From: Diphasiastrum complanatum
Taxonomy: Eukaryota; Streptophyta; Lycopodiopsida; Lycopodiales; Lycopodiaceae
Reading direction: 5' to 3'
Length of the DNA: 64,000 nucleotides
Assembly: GCA_029204225.1 (NCBI GenBank)
Contig: CM055097.1
Location: forward strand, 49,416,754 to 49,480,753
Made by a program: the position numbers and the translations under genes. A model generated the notes under the pieces. That model did no database searches and was not told where the DNA came from. It was given only the letters and a program-made list of their open reading frames with translations. Positions 44,400 through 58,339 of this stretch are shown in pieces (position 1 is the first letter of the stretch; each line of letters opens with the position of its first letter).

Positions 44400-45330
44400 T
44401 TGATGGAGATGGGTCAAGGCTTTAAGAGGAGGAAATTCAAGATCCTATGTCTCCAAGGAGGTCTTCAAGGAACAAATATGAGCCTTTGAGGCTCACATAT
44501 GTTGAAAGAGAAATTCAAGATGAAGTTGGCAATCCCTCTCCCCACTCTTTACATCTTTTGATGAACGTTCAATTGTAAAAGAAGCATTAGATTCTAAAAG
44601 TTGGCATGAAGCAATGATTTTGGAGTTCAACACATTGATAGAAAATCATACATGGAAATCAGTTGATCTTCCATCTAATAAGAAGGTTATTGGTTGTAAA
44701 TGGGTAATTAGAACAGCATATAATCAAGATGGATCAATCAAGTTTAAGATTCAGCTACGTGCAAAAGGATATGCTCAAGTCAAAGGTTTGGATTATGAAG
44801 AGACTTTTGACCCGTGGCAAAAATGACTACCATAAGGATCTTGATTGTTGTATCTTCACATTTCAATTGGATGCTTTTTCGTACGGATGTGACTGATTCC
44901 TTTTTATATGGTTACCTCGAGGAGGAGACATACATGGATACATGGAGCGACGTGAGGTCTTCATCAAGCATGGAGATGAAGACCATGTTTGTTTGCTAAA
45001 AAAAACAGAGCTCGTATGGCTTAAAACAAACTCCAAGATCACGACATTCTCAACTCAATACCTTCCTCCTATCACTTGGATTGATTTTAAGTTATTGTGA
45101 TATATCATTGTACTTTAAGTTTTATGATGGTGATGTTGTAATTCTTGTATTTTATGTAGATGACACAATATTTTGTGGAGATAATGTCAATCTCATTGAT
45201 GAAGCCAAATTGGCATTGAGTAAGGAATTTAAAATGCAAGATCTCATTTACTTGCACTATATATTAGACATTGAGGTAGTTAGAACTTGTACTTATAGTT
45301 TTATTTTTCTGTCAATCCAACATGCTACTT

Positions 45331-45374
<44 letters not shown>

Positions 45375-45700
45375 CAATATGATAATGTGCTAGAAAATAG
45401 AAACTCCAAAGGTGCATCATGTAAGAGATGTAAATGGAGTTCATGAAAGAACCTTCAAGGACATCACACTCAATAGGAGTCTTATAGGCTCCTTAATATG
45501 GCTTACTATTACAAGACCAATCTAAGCTATAATGTTGATTATTGAGTCAACACATGAAATCTCCTTTGATTTATCATTGGAAACTAGCCAAAAGAGTGCT
45601 AGATACATGTATAACACACTAAACTTTGAAATATTGTATAAAGAATATCACATTGATTTGATTGCCCTCAAGGATGGTGATACTTGCAACCATCTTTCCA
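44400..45700 (+). pseudogene. copia RT fragment with embedded (AT)n
   Basis: Linker (SPRRSSRNKYEPLRLTY), RT N-terminus (MILEFNTLIENHTWKSVDLP, GCKWVIRTAYNQDG, DYEETFDP), a damaged DVTDSFLYGYLEEETYM motif and a polymerase block at 45081-45290 (VVILVFYVDDTIF, LALSKEFKMQDL). After a (AT)19 microsatellite (45333-45370) a degraded RNase H region follows, to about 45700. Frameshifts at 44815 and 45000 and the Phe before YVDD mark it as dead. Confidence 0.8.
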
Positions 45701-47172
<1,472 letters not shown>

Positions 47173-48145
47173 TGTTAGATTTGAAAGCTAGGGTTTATTG
47201 TGACGGTACAATACTTTATGTTTTTGTCAATGTACACTCGTATTAGTGATGAGTACAATATACCATGCATGTGCCTCGCAACGACACATGTGTGGGGACT
47301 TGGTCCCATCCGTGGCAGCCTTGCCATGCAAGACTGTCCCAAAAAGAAAAACTTTATGTATATATTGGTTACTTTGTTGTAAAATGTATACACGCATCTC
47401 TTTCATTTTGCTAGAGAATTGCTTGTCTTTTTGTTCAGCTTGTATTGCTTTCTAGCTCACGTTGTCAAGTAGCGTATGACAAGCATGTTCATAAAGATGT
47501 CGTAGGATGAATTTCATTCCATTGGAGAAGTGGTAAGGGATGCGAAGCTTGTTGAAATTTGCTTAAATGGACTATGAGAAGAATTTCAAACCTTTTTTAG
47601 TGGCATTGTGGCAAGGGAGTACAATGTAGTATTGTAGATCATATAGTTGATGTTCTCACGAAATATTTACATAAGGACAAGTTTGATATGTTTAGAAATA
47701 AGCTTTATGTTTTTGACATTGAGAATAAACTTAAGCTTTAGGGAGAAAATTGTAGTACCGTAGATCAGATACATGACATTCTCACAAAAAAATTAAGTAA
47801 GGACAAGTTCGAGATGTTTAGAAATAAGCTTTCTATTTTTTAAACTTAAGCTTTAGGGAAAGTGTTAGATTTGAAAGCTTAAGTTTATTGAAAGGGTACA
47901 GTACATTTTGTTATTTGTCTTAGTGATGAGTACAATATACCATGCATGTGCGTCGCAATGACACATGTGTCGGGACTTGGTCGCAGCCTTGCCTCGCAAG
48001 ACTGCCCCAAGAAGAAAAACTTTATGTGTATTTTGGTTACTTTGTTGGAGAATGTATGCACGCATCTCTTTTAGTTTGCTGGAGAATTGCTTGTCTTTTT
48101 GTTTAGCTTGTATTGCTTCCTAGCTCACGTTGTTAGATAGTGTAA
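47173..48145 (+). mobile_element. deletion-derivative copia with two LTRs, about 1 kb
   Basis: Two direct LTR-like repeats begin TGTTAGATTTGAAAGCT at 47173 and 47863. They match to about 47478 and 48145 (GTGATGAGTACAATATACCA, GCAAGACTG.CCCAA, GCTTGTCTTTTTGTT.AGCTTG). The roughly 385-bp interior has a short gag piece (EFHSIGEVVRDAKLVEI) then two tandem copies (period 126 bp, from 47626 and 47752) of an RNase H tail plus polypurine tract. No primer site is evident. It is a non-autonomous internal-deletion product. Confidence 0.75.
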
Positions 48146-48484
48146 CTGCATGCTAAGTAGATCATGTCAGATCATGCTCTAGTTTTAGGCACCTATGTAA
48201 TGAATGATGATTCAATGGACAATTCTATCTACCTTTGCCACATTTGGTGATAATTTCTACACTTTGTCTAGCTTCTTTGCTATTGATATATCAAAGTATC
48301 TCTTCCAAAAGAAAAAACCATATGTAGAATCCTCTCTCTTTCTAAGTTTTTTTGTATTTAAAATCTCTTGCCTTTTGTTGTTTTTGTACCTTATTTTGTT
48401 ACATGCCCAAGATTCTTGCTAAAGATTAGACAATAGATTTTTTGTGATGGTAACATCAATTTAAAGATATCTCATAAATATAAT

Positions 48485-49166
48485 TGTTAAAAATTCACAA
48501 TTCTAGCTTGACTAGTTTTGGTCATATGACTTGTAAATAGTTAGATGGTCATGATGTGGCTTGTCACACGTGCCAAATAGCATAGGATTCCATTCATAAG
48601 GATGTTCTCAAGTAGACCTAAGTGTTAGAACCTTTGGAATGAGTCCAAATTATGCTTAGATACAAGGGAGAAAAAATAGGAGCTATTTTTGGTAATTTTT
48701 GCATTGTTGAGGGATCTCCAAGATTCCAACCCTAACTTGGTAGGGATGAAAGATCCACCAAAATTAGCATTAGGGATAGGTTTAGGGCTACTCATACCTT
48801 CCCAAAACCGTGATGGATCATGTATATATAGGTGATGATATCTCACCAAAATTAATCAAGCAATTTCATGTTTTTTCTCTCATAATGGTGCAATTGCTCT
48901 CTATGTTCATAATTGTTTGAGTACTTGTGATTACTAATGATTATAGGATTGAATGTAGGTCTGGTGTACAGTACTCAGACTGTGGGAGGCCGTACTTTCA
49001 CACGTGTGAAGCCTTCTTCAAGGATTTGGGCCATTTAGTGAGGTTCAAGCATAGATTTTTGATGGATTTTGATGGTTCAACTTGTGCTAATCTTATGAAA
49101 TCATAATCTATTGTTTCCCTCATCATTTCAAGTGTTTTAGGATCCTTATTTGCTGTAATTTTTACA
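48485..49166 (+). repeat. 5' LTR
   Basis: 682 bp, TGTTAAAAATTCAC...TTTTTACA. TATA-like GTATATATAGGTG near 48823. Directly abuts the primer site. Confidence 0.95.
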
Positions 49167-49179
49167 TGGTATCAGAGCC
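49167..49179 (+). other. primer-binding site (initiator tRNA-Met)
   Basis: TGGTATCAGAGCC, a perfect match immediately after the LTR's CA. Confidence 0.95.
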
Positions 49180-49978
49180 TAATGGCTGAAATGAGCTAAA
49201 TCCTTGGTTTTCATTCAATTTGATCACAATTTTTGATCTAAATCTTGTGTAGATTGGATCTTAGCATCTAGTATTGATTCTAGAACTCAAAGTGAGTCAA
49301 ATACATTGGAGATTGGTGTTGTGTGACTTCATTTGCAGGTGTTTAGGTGTCTAAAACCATAGGCAAAGTTGAATTCAATTCACATTACCAAGATAGCAAG
49401 TTTTGCTTGCTCCAAGCATTGATTTCTAAGTGAGTTTTGGAGGTGATTTCATAGAGGAGGATTTCTAGCATTCAAGGAGAGGGAAGATCAGAGTTTTGGG
49501 GACTCTTCAAGGCTGTTCTAAGGTGTAGTAGACACCTCCTAAAGTGATTTAGGTTCAGTCCAACCATTGCTTGACTTATGCACCAAATTAGATCAATTTT
49601 TCATCAATTTTGATCATTTTTTGCTTGTGATTGGATAGTAGATTGTGTTGCATCCTCATTAAGTTCCATTTAGATCTTTTACAAGTGATTTTGGAAGTAT
49701 ATTAGGTTGCTGAAATTCACTCTTGATCAGATCATTTGGAAGCTTTAATGTTCTTTATAGAAAGAGGGGCAATTCTACTAGTATTGTCTACTTCAATCAA
49801 GCAAGTGCATTGTTTCTAGTATTCTATGATTTGATTTTGTTAGAGATCATTCTTAGATCTTTATAGGAAGTCTATTACTGATCTTTTCAGGTCCTCTAAG
49901 AAGTGGGATAAGGTAGACCTTCAATCAAATCAATAGAAGTAACCTTCATTTGTGTCAAGTCCTTGATTAGGAGACTAG

Positions 49979-51228
49979 ATGGCATCTATAAATGCATATC
50001 TTTTGGATACTAATGAAAGGCTCAACAAAATTAACTATTCCATATGGAAAGTTAGAATGGAATCTATCATGATCATGCAAGATCTGATGGAAATTGTAAA
50101 TGGTAAGGAGGGTGAACCTATTCATCCTCAAGAAAAAGCCAAATACATCAAGAGGTGCAATGTTGCACTACATTGCATAAAAATGAATGTTGCAAATGAA
50201 CTCTTAAGAGAGGTAGGAGATTGCACTTCAGCTCAAGATGCTTGGGAGACTTTGCAAAAGGTCTATGAATCCAAGAACCAAACTAGAATGTTAGCTTTGA
50301 AGAATCAAATCTATAGAAGCTATCAAAAGAAAGGAGAGAGTGCACATACTTTTGTCCTAAGAGTAAAAGAATTGAACAAAGAGCTAGCCTTTATAGGTGA
50401 ACCTATCAAGGATGAAGAGCTTGTTCAACTCATATTGAATGGACTAATCTTTGAATTTGACAATTTGGTTCAGGGATATGCAATTATGGGTAAGCTACCC
50501 ATACTTGAAGAACTCCAAGGCACGCTCATGGCCGAGGAATCAAGAAGGAGCCAAATGCAAGAGAGGATGGATAGGCTTTCCATCCAAGGTGGAGATGACC
50601 AAGCTCTCTTCACCAAAGGCAAAGGCAAGTCCAAAGGCAAAGGATCAACATTCAAGAAGTCTACAAATCTTGAGGATCAAGAAGGACCCCCAAAGGCATC
50701 TCCATCAACCACCAAAGTCAAGAAGGACAAATCAAAGGTGAAGTGCTACTATTGTAGCAAGATGGGGCATTATGCCTCGGAATGCTTCAAGAGGAAGCAA
50801 GATCAAAGCCAAGCCAATATGAGCAAAGAGGAGGAGGAGGAGAGTTCACATGAGGACTCTCTCATGATGTCCATATTTTCTTCAACAAGCTTCAAAGGAG
50901 AAGATCCTTGGTGGATTGACTCGGGTGCTAGTTCACACATGACTAGTAAAAGGGAGTTTTTTCTCTTCTCTCTTATCTTATGATGGACCTATAAAGTCTA
51001 TCTATACAGCAAATGATGAAGCTTGTAAGATTGAAGGAGTTGGTAGAATTCCCCTTTGCTTAGGATCTTCCAAAAAGATCAACATAGAAGGTGTTTTGTA
51101 CATTCCTACAATAACAAAGAATCTACTAAGTGTTGGCCAAATGGTAGACAATGGTTTCAATGTTGACTTTGCTTCAAATGAATGTTTCATCAAGAAGAAG
51201 GTAAGATAGTGGCTAAGGGCACTGAGAC
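49979..51228 (+). pseudogene. copia gag and protease
   Basis: ATG at 49979 and 334 open codons. The gag core has KINYSIWKVRMESIMIMQDL, AQDAWETLQKVYESKNQTRM and FDNLVQGYAIMGKLP. A Lys/Ser-rich spacer follows, then the CCHC knuckle CYYCSKMGHYASEC (about 50742-50783), an acidic EEEEE stretch and the protease motif WWIDSGASSHMTS. A frameshift at about 50965 (in a CTCTTCTCTCT run) ends the frame; protease text resumes to about 51200 (IEGVLYIPTITKNLLSVGQM). The leader (49180-49978) has no frame of note. Confidence 0.92.
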
Positions 51229-52428
51229 TTGGCAAACTTTATAAGCTGGATGCATTTGTGGATACTAATGTTGTCATGTTGGCCGAGAAGAGCAAGATAT
51301 CTACCTTTACTTTATGGCACAAAAGGACTTGGACATGTCAACTCGGGTTCCATGGAGGCTATGATCAAGGAGGAGTATGCTTTAGGCCTACCAAGGTCTA
51401 TTGGGAAGGAATACAAAGTTTGTGAAGCTTGTGCCTTATCCAAGGCACATAAGAAGGTGTTTCCTAACTCCATCACAAAGTCATCTCATCCTCTTGAACT
51501 CATACACTCGGATGTGCACATTGCTAGCACCAAATCTAATGGAGGTTCATCCATGTTTTTAACCTTCATTGATGACTACTCAGATATTGTTGGGTGTTCT
51601 TACTTTCTTTCAAGTCTCAAGTATTTGATACTTTTGTAAAGTTCAAGTTGTTTGTAGAAAAGCATCATAATCATAGCATCAAGATTCTTAGAAGTGACAA
51701 TGGTGGAGAATTCATCTCCAATGAGTTCAAGGCCTTTTGTGAGGAGGAAGGGATCAAGAAAGAGACTTCTTGTCCTTACACTCCTCAACAAAATGGAGTT
51801 GCTGAAAGAAGGAATAGAACATTATGTGAATGTTCTAAGGCTTTAAGATTAGATGCTTGTTTGCCCAAATCCTTTTGGGTGAGTCTCTTGTATGTGCAAA
51901 CTACTTGATGAATAGGGTGTCTTGCAAAGCAATTGAAGGGCAAAACTCCTTATGAGATGTTGTATGGAAAGAAACCCAATCTTAATCACTTGAAAGTTTT
52001 TGGGGTGTATATGTTATGTGCATGTGCCATTGGAAACAAGGACCAAGGAGGATCCATCTTCCACAAGAGGGATCATGCTTGGATATGCAAGCTCAAGCAA
52101 GGGCTACAAAGTCTATCTCCCATCCTTGAACAAATTTGTTGTTTCAAGGGATGTCCATCTTTGATGAACATCATATGCATATGCTTGAAGAAGACTCAAG
52201 TGCTCCAACAATCAAGAAGAAGATGGCCGAGGAGCAAGATCTTGGTTTTGAGGAGGAGCTCATGGAGGAGCAAGCACCAAACCCACCTATCACACCAAGG
52301 AGATCTTCAAGGGCAAAAGTGGAGCCATCAAGGCTCACATATCAAGGCAAAGGACAGCAAGTGAGGGTATCTCATCCACTTCTTATGCTTTATCTAGTTT
52401 TGAAGAACCGTCTAATGTTGAAGATGCA
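51229..52428 (+). pseudogene. copia integrase and linker
   Basis: GHVNSGSMEAMIKEEYALGL and VCEACALSKAHKKVFP form the zinc region. The core has ELIHSDVHIAS, TFIDDYSD (Asp), ILRSDNGGEF (Asp) and PQQNGVAERRNRT (Glu), then LNHLKVFGVYML, degraded to 52130, and the linker PRRSSRAKVEPSRLTYQGKG. All catalytic residues are present. Frameshifts at about 51330, 51600, 51905 and 51930 break it. Several are single-base gains or losses in an otherwise well-kept sequence. Confidence 0.9.
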
Positions 52429-53330
52429 TTGAACTCCAAAGAATGGTATAAAGCTATGTTGGATGAGTATGATGCCTTGATTGAGAATGAAACTTGGTTG
52501 CTTGTTGAGAGACCTCAAAGGAATGTAATAGGATGCAAGTGGGTCTTCAAGCTTAAGTTGAATGCAAATGGGAGTGCTAACAAACATAAAGCAAGATTAG
52601 TTGCAAAAGGTTATGCTCAAGAGAGAGGGATAGACTATGAGGAAACTTTTGCACCCATTGGCCAAGGTGGTCACAATAAGACTAATCATTGCACTTGCAT
52701 CACATTTTGGATGGATTCTATGTCAAATGGATGTCTCTAATGCTTTCTTGAATGGTTTTTTGGAAGAGGATATCTATATGGAGCAGCCACAAGGGTTCAT
52801 CAAGCATGGAATGGAGAACAAAGTATGCCATCGTCCAAAGAAGCATCTATGGCTTGAAGCAAGCCTCGAGATCTTGGAATTCAATTTTACATTGCTATCT
52901 TATTTCACTTTCTTTTGTTCAAAGTGAATATGATCCCACTCTTTACATTAAGTTTGATGATGTTGGTATTGTACTTTTACTCATTTATGTAGATGACATC
53001 ATCATTAGTGGAAATAGGTGTTGATGGTATTGAAAAAATCAAGATAGATCTATCCTTAGAGTTCAAGATGGTAGATCTAGGGTGTCTTCACTTCATCTTA
53101 GCATAGAAGTACTTAGAGGGTCTGATTTTATCTTTATAAGTCAAGTAAACTATTCTCAAAGTCTTTTGAAGAAGTTTAAGATGGAAGTATGCAAGATCTA
53201 AGCACATTGAGATATGCCATCACTTTGTGAGAGAAATGGTGCAAGCCAAGGAGATTGCTTTGGAGCATGTTCCAAGCAATGAATGTGTAGCTGATCTACT
53301 TACTAAACCACTTCAAAAGACACCTTTTAT
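52429..53330 (+). pseudogene. copia RT and truncated RNase H
   Basis: SKEWYKAMLDEYDALIENETW, GCKWVFKLKLNANG, LVAKGYAQERGIDYEETFAP, then after a frameshift [44 protein letters not shown] and the catalytic LLIYVDDIIISGN. After KKFKMEV (about 53190) the text jumps to RSKHIEICHHFVREMVQAKE and ECVADLLTKPLQ. The RT connection and the RNase H catalytic half are therefore missing. Overall it is the closest relative of the 3190-4500 fragment. Confidence 0.9.
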
Positions 53331-53388
53331 GAAGGTTCAGATCATCACTTGGAGTGATTAGTAAAGCAATGATTGAACCAAGCTAGAT

Positions 53389-53400
53389 AGTGAGGAGGAG
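53389..53400 (+). other. polypurine tract
   Basis: AGTGAGGAGGAG immediately before the 3' LTR. Confidence 0.8.
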
Positions 53401-54087
53401 TGTTAATAAATTCACAATTCTAAGCTTGACTAGTTTTGGTCATATGACTTGTAAATAGTTAGATGGTCATGATGTGCTTGTCACACGTGCCAAATAGCAT
53501 AGTATTCCATTCATAAGGATGTTCTCAAAGTAGACCTAAGTGTTAGAACCTTTGGAATGAGTCCCATATTATGCTTAGATACAAGGGAGAAAAAATAGGA
53601 GCTATTTTTGGTAATTTTGCATTGTTGAGGGATCTCCAAGATTCCAACCCTAACTTGGTAGGGATGAAAGATCCACCAAAATTATCATTAGGGATAGGTT
53701 TAGGGCTACTCATACCTGCCCAAAACCGTGATGGATCAGTGTATATATAGGTGATGATATCTCACCAAAATTAATCAAGCAATTTCATGTTTTTTCTCTC
53801 ATAATGGTGCAATTGCTCTCTATGTTCATAATTGTTTGAGTACTTGTGATTACTAATGATTATAGGATTGAATGTAGGTCTGGTGTACAGTACTCAGACT
53901 GTGGGAGGCCGTACTTTCACACGTGTGAAGCCTTCTTCAAGGATTTGGGCCATTTAGTGAGGTTCAAGCATAGATTTTTGATGGATTTTGATGGTTCAAC
54001 TTGTGCTAATCTTATGAAAATCATAATCTATTGTTTCCCTCATCATTTCAAAGTGTTTTAGGATCCTTATTTGCTGTAATTTTTACA
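53401..54087 (+). repeat. 3' LTR
   Basis: 687 bp, TGTTAATAAATTCAC...TTTTTACA, about 98.5 percent identical to 48485-49166 by eye, followed by ATAAT. Confidence 0.95.
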
Positions 54088-54092
54088 ATAAT

Positions 54093-55559
54093 GAGATTAT
54101 GCTTTTAACTATAGGATGTAGATAATTGATCAATTCTATTTAGACACACGTGAGGGTGAAACATATTAGTTTGATATGATGAGAGATTGATAAGTGGAAT
54201 AATGACAAGAGAAGTAGGTAGAGGGAAGAGGAAGAATGGAGGTGCCATTAGAGATAGGAATCATTTTGAGCTAAGGTGATGGAGTAATCTAAGCATCATA
54301 TATTTGACAACGTTACTTTGTAGTAGCACTATCTTTCAAGGTCTAGATCTGGTAGGATTATACCAAAGAAGTTGCAACCTCCCAATCATACATGATTAGT
54401 TTTTTGATGAGTTTTTTTTCCTCTTTGAGAGGAATACTCTATTTCCAATCATGCAAGGTATGTCTTTGTAGTAAGTGTCAAGTGTGCAAAAGTTTTTCAA
54501 TAGCATTAACTTTGGCTTGATGAAGACAACTTGCTTGGTTCAACCTAATTATGTTCAAACGTGTCACGAGCCTATTGTTATATGTTTTATTCTCAAACTT
54601 GACAAAAACATGTACCATATTGTCTCCTGAACTAAACAAGTTTAATTGTTGGCGTTGTTTTAATTTTTTTATTGTATTTAATAGAGTTGAATGAGATCTA
54701 AGTTTTTGAATATGACAGTTTTTGAAAGAAAATAAAAAAATAATTTTCTCTTAACATAGATAATGTATAACCTTAGGCAACTTGAAACAATAAATCTAGC
54801 CAACACATTTAAAAGTTAGGCACACATCTAAGCACAGCTTGAAAGAAATTTTTTTGGTCAAGGAAACAAATACATGTGCTACATACACACAACAATCAAG
54901 AAACTCCGAATTAAAAGCAGAACCTTTATTATAAAGAAAATTCAATGATATAGTCTAATATTGAATTTTCTTATTGTGAAGGGACATGTACTTTCCATAC
55001 GACTTTCTTATTTAATCATAAACATAGCCCCAGTATTCTCATAGAGTGATTTGAGCAACATTATTCACAAATATTATTGTTCTATGTTGGTCTTAGTTTT
55101 GCAATTACTATGTTTAATTAAGTGGCCAACTAGGCTAGTCAAATTGAAGGAAGCAAAATGTTAAGACTTGTTTTTACTCAACCGAGAGTTTAATTTTTAT
55201 TTGCATTGAAGGTCTTCCTTTTATATAAAATATCTATAAAATGAGAACATGCTAGATATACTACATATGAAAAAGGAGGCATGCATGTAATATGAACAAC
55301 ATGTATGCATGTCATAGAAGTGCACAAGCAGTAGGGATGCCAATATACTTGATGCCCTAGCAATAAAATTGATATTTCTAAATAATAACTAGTAGACAAC
55401 TACATTCACTATAATCAAAACATGCATATTTAAAAGTAGATGATAATTAAGGATAGTTAGACGAGTTGGGCAAGAGAGAACGTTTAGCATATTGATGCAA
55501 GCATTAATCTTGACTATCCCAAGAAAAATCAAAAGTTTCAGATCCAAGAGATCTGCAAG
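54093..55559. other. non-coding interval
   Basis: AT-rich, with no reading frame or repeat that I recognise. Confidence 0.45.
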
Positions 55560-56105
55560 GTCAGACCATTCTGACAAGAAGAACAAGGAGCAACTAGGAT
55601 CTAGTTCATAACCTTCATTATCTCAACCAAGATAGCAACTATTCTGCAAATACTGCAAAAGGACTAGCCATGTCACCAAAGACTACATAATACTCAAGTT
55701 ATAACAATGAGAAGAACAAACAGTTCCACCAGCAAGCCAAACACTGCAACCACCAATCAAGGCACCTCAAACTCAAAAGAAGTTGAAATGCCTTTATGAC
55801 CAAATATGGAGAACTCCAAGATGAAAATTTTTGTATTTGGACTCGGGAGCAACTCAACACATGATTCACCATACAATTGGTTCCATGACTTCAAGGCATT
55901 CACTTATCCCGTAGGTTGTACAATTATGATACAACTGAATTCCAGAACATCAAAGGTGAGGGCACTATCAAGATCAAATTCCAAAAATGTGTTGTCAAGA
56001 TTTTATACACTGTTCTACATGTACCCAATATCACAAAAAATCTAGTCTTAAGTAGTAGGGATTGCTAATTTTGGTCATAAGGTGTTTACAGATTCCAGGT
56101 CGAAT
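55560..56105 (+). pseudogene. copia zinc knuckle and protease fragment
   Basis: Near 55638 the knuckle LFCKYCKRTSHVTKD appears with its last Cys lost. 55806-56045 is protease: GLGSNSTHDS replaces the catalytic DSGATQHM motif, followed by NWFHDFKAFTYPV and, in another frame, a GEGTIKIKFQKCVVKILYTV-like strand and ITKNL. Frameshifts and the lost catalytic Asp show it is dead. The nearest relative in the window is 10791-11400. Confidence 0.7.
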
Positions 56106-57530
56106 CTGTGAACACGATTTTTTCTTTCTTACTTCTTCTCTTCATCACTTCTCAAGTGGCTACCACTCTGAAAAACTGGGTGTTTCTGCCCGTTTCCAGA
56201 AGCCATTTCTTTACAATTAAGTCCTCTTGTTTAGAAACTACTTCCAGGCAAAAATGCTTCTCAGTTTGCAACATGTATTCCCAGCCTGTCAATGGGATGA
56301 AACAGTTACATTCACTCAGCTACATGCATTGACAAGCCCATGCAACCAAATCCTTGCTCAAGCACGGATTAACATTTTGGGATAGAGAGCATATCTACAA
56401 TCTATCTACCAAACTATCTTAGGAAATCAGGGAACAATATAATAACAGAGATTAAACCTACTCAACAAGAAACAAGAATCAAGAAAGCTAACTTCTAGCA
56501 ACATTCTAGCAACCCAAGGATCTTGATGATGATAGCAATGTGGTAAAATCTTTCGCAGTCCGTGAAACTGTCACGAACGCAAAGCAACCACGGACCTCTA
56601 TGTGATTCGTATGGAGTTCAGATGTGGTCGCTGGACACTACTAGCTGAATCACCTCCTATAGTCCTCCAGAATGTAGTCAGGCACTACTAATCTACGTTT
56701 ATAAATTAATGCAACATTCAACAAATTCAACAATGTGTGGAATTGAAATGAATGGGAGAATCAAACAACACACAGCGAATAACAGTAGGACACATTTGCA
56801 TTCAAGATCATACATCATAAATTAACGTGTGCGCAATGGCTACAAGTTCATCTATTGATGTTTTCTCTAACTCCTCAAGCACTTGCAGTGCAGATCTCAC
56901 GCAGTGCGTTGGCATGAGAGAAATATAGTTCTCGCACAGAGTGGATGTCTTGCTTACTAGCTGACTTGTGGATCTCTATGGATCCTGATTACAAAACTCG
57001 GTCTCGCACGCAGGGTGGACTTCTTGTCTGTATTTCGTCTTGATTGCATACTAGCATTAGATTACTTTTCTCTATGTATTCATCTATGTGTCGAAGTACA
57101 TCTAGTAAGTATATAGTCACTCTATGTAACTTTAAGATTAGAGTGAATTAAGCATCTACAACTAATCAAAAATTACAAGAGTGGCAGATTAGCCATGACC
57201 TAGAGTGTATCTGTTGACTGTCATGCCATCAAATCAGATATCTGTACTCCTGGGGAGTACTTGCATGATCTTTGTGGTACTCTTTGGGTAGCATGAGAGT
57301 AGAAGAGCTTTCGTGACGTTTTTTGTGTTGCGTCGTTGGTTTCGTTTCCGTTGTCTGACTTTCCTCGTGTTGGACCACAAAAGATTCTCGTTCACGAATC
57401 TTTCACGTTCGTGTCTTCTCGTCAAGTGTTCGCAAAATTTTCGTGTTTTGTGTCTCATTGGACTTTCGTGTTCGTGAACATCTTTGTTCAAGCAAAGGGA
57501 TGAAAGCTAGCAAGGCTTTGTAAATAGAAA
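56106..57530. other. non-coding interval, probably LTR-derived
   Basis: Nothing coding is recognised. 56870-57020 and 57260-57490 have repeated TTCGTGTTCGTG-like and CTCACGCAG-like motifs. It lies between the copia fragment at 55560-56105 and a minus-strand RNase H tail, so an LTR is plausible but its ends are not visible. Confidence 0.4.
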
Positions 57531-57539
57531 CGTTTTGTT

Positions 57540-58240
57540 TCTTTAGCTCTCTCTCAAAGCATGATAGCTTTTACGATCCCGAGACTGCTCCTCTGTCTCT
57601 CAAAGAGTCCTTGTCCAGGGCTTTGGTGAAGATATCAGCAACCATGTCTTTCGTTCCAAATGAAGGTGGTCTGCAACATCTTCTTTTCAATTAGATCCCT
57701 GATCAAGTGATACCTTGATCGCAATGTGCTTTGGTTCTGAGTAAAACACGGGATCGTTTGTCAGGTGTATTGCAGAGGTGTTGTCCATCTACAAGGCCAT
57801 TAGGCTTGTTCCCTGTTTCGTCAATTTGTCCAGGAACTTCCATAGCCTAATTATATCGTTGGCCATCTTTGCTGACAAAATCGTCATTGGCCATTGTCTT
57901 GCTCTCATCAAATCTGACATCTCTTACTATTTTCACAGTGTTCGTGTCCTGGCATGTAGACTCTGTAGTATGACGAGTTGTTGTCATAACCTACCAGAAA
58001 TTCTTGTTCGGCTTTCTCATCAAGCTTCTTCGAAGCTTGATCAGTAATATGTGCATGAGCTGCACAACCAAAGATTATGACGTGAGACAAAGTTGGACTT
58101 TCTTCCCCCACCATAGCTTGTGTAGTGTCGTGTGAGGCACACCAGACTTACCTGTTCTGTTCTAGATATATGCGCTGCTAGTAGCTACTGCTCAGCCCAC
58201 GGTACGCTTGGAGGCCTTTGAGTAGGCCATCATGCATCCA
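57540..58240 (-). pseudogene. copia integrase C-end joined to RNase H tail
   Basis: Minus strand 58200-57908: TLSHVIIFGCAAHAHITD, KLDEKAEQEFLVGYDNNSSY, YRVYMPG, the integrase C-terminal part. Without any RT, 57780-57560 reads NTSAIHLTNDPVFYSEPKHI and ADHLHLERKTWLLISSPKPW (frame-shifted, ADIFTK-like). An internal deletion of about 2 kb has removed RT. Confidence 0.75.
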
Positions 58241-58339
58241 TGGAAATTTTTGATTTGAAGTATGAAGCCTATTCTATTATTTACTAAAGCCAATTTTTGG
58301 ATTTATCTGAAATGCATCTTAGTTGTGAATTGTCAAAAG

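Larger units (their letters stand above)
48485..54087 (+). mobile_element. complete copia LTR retrotransposon, 5.6 kb
   Basis: LTRs 48485-49166 and 53401-54087, perfect primer site, gag, protease, integrase, RT, partial RNase H, polypurine tract, and the flanking 5-bp duplication ATAAT (48480-48484, 54088-54092). Canonical TG...CA ends. LTRs differ at about 10 places in 687 bp, mostly single-base indels, so insertion is recent. The RT-connection and first half of RNase H are deleted near 53190, so it is non-autonomous. Confidence 0.96.

Noticed and set aside
56108-56332. Small frame resembling a secreted Cys-containing peptide with a hydrophobic leader
   Set aside because: It lacks an ATG (starts with GTG), lies in frame-shifted copia-adjacent sequence and has no supporting gene structure.
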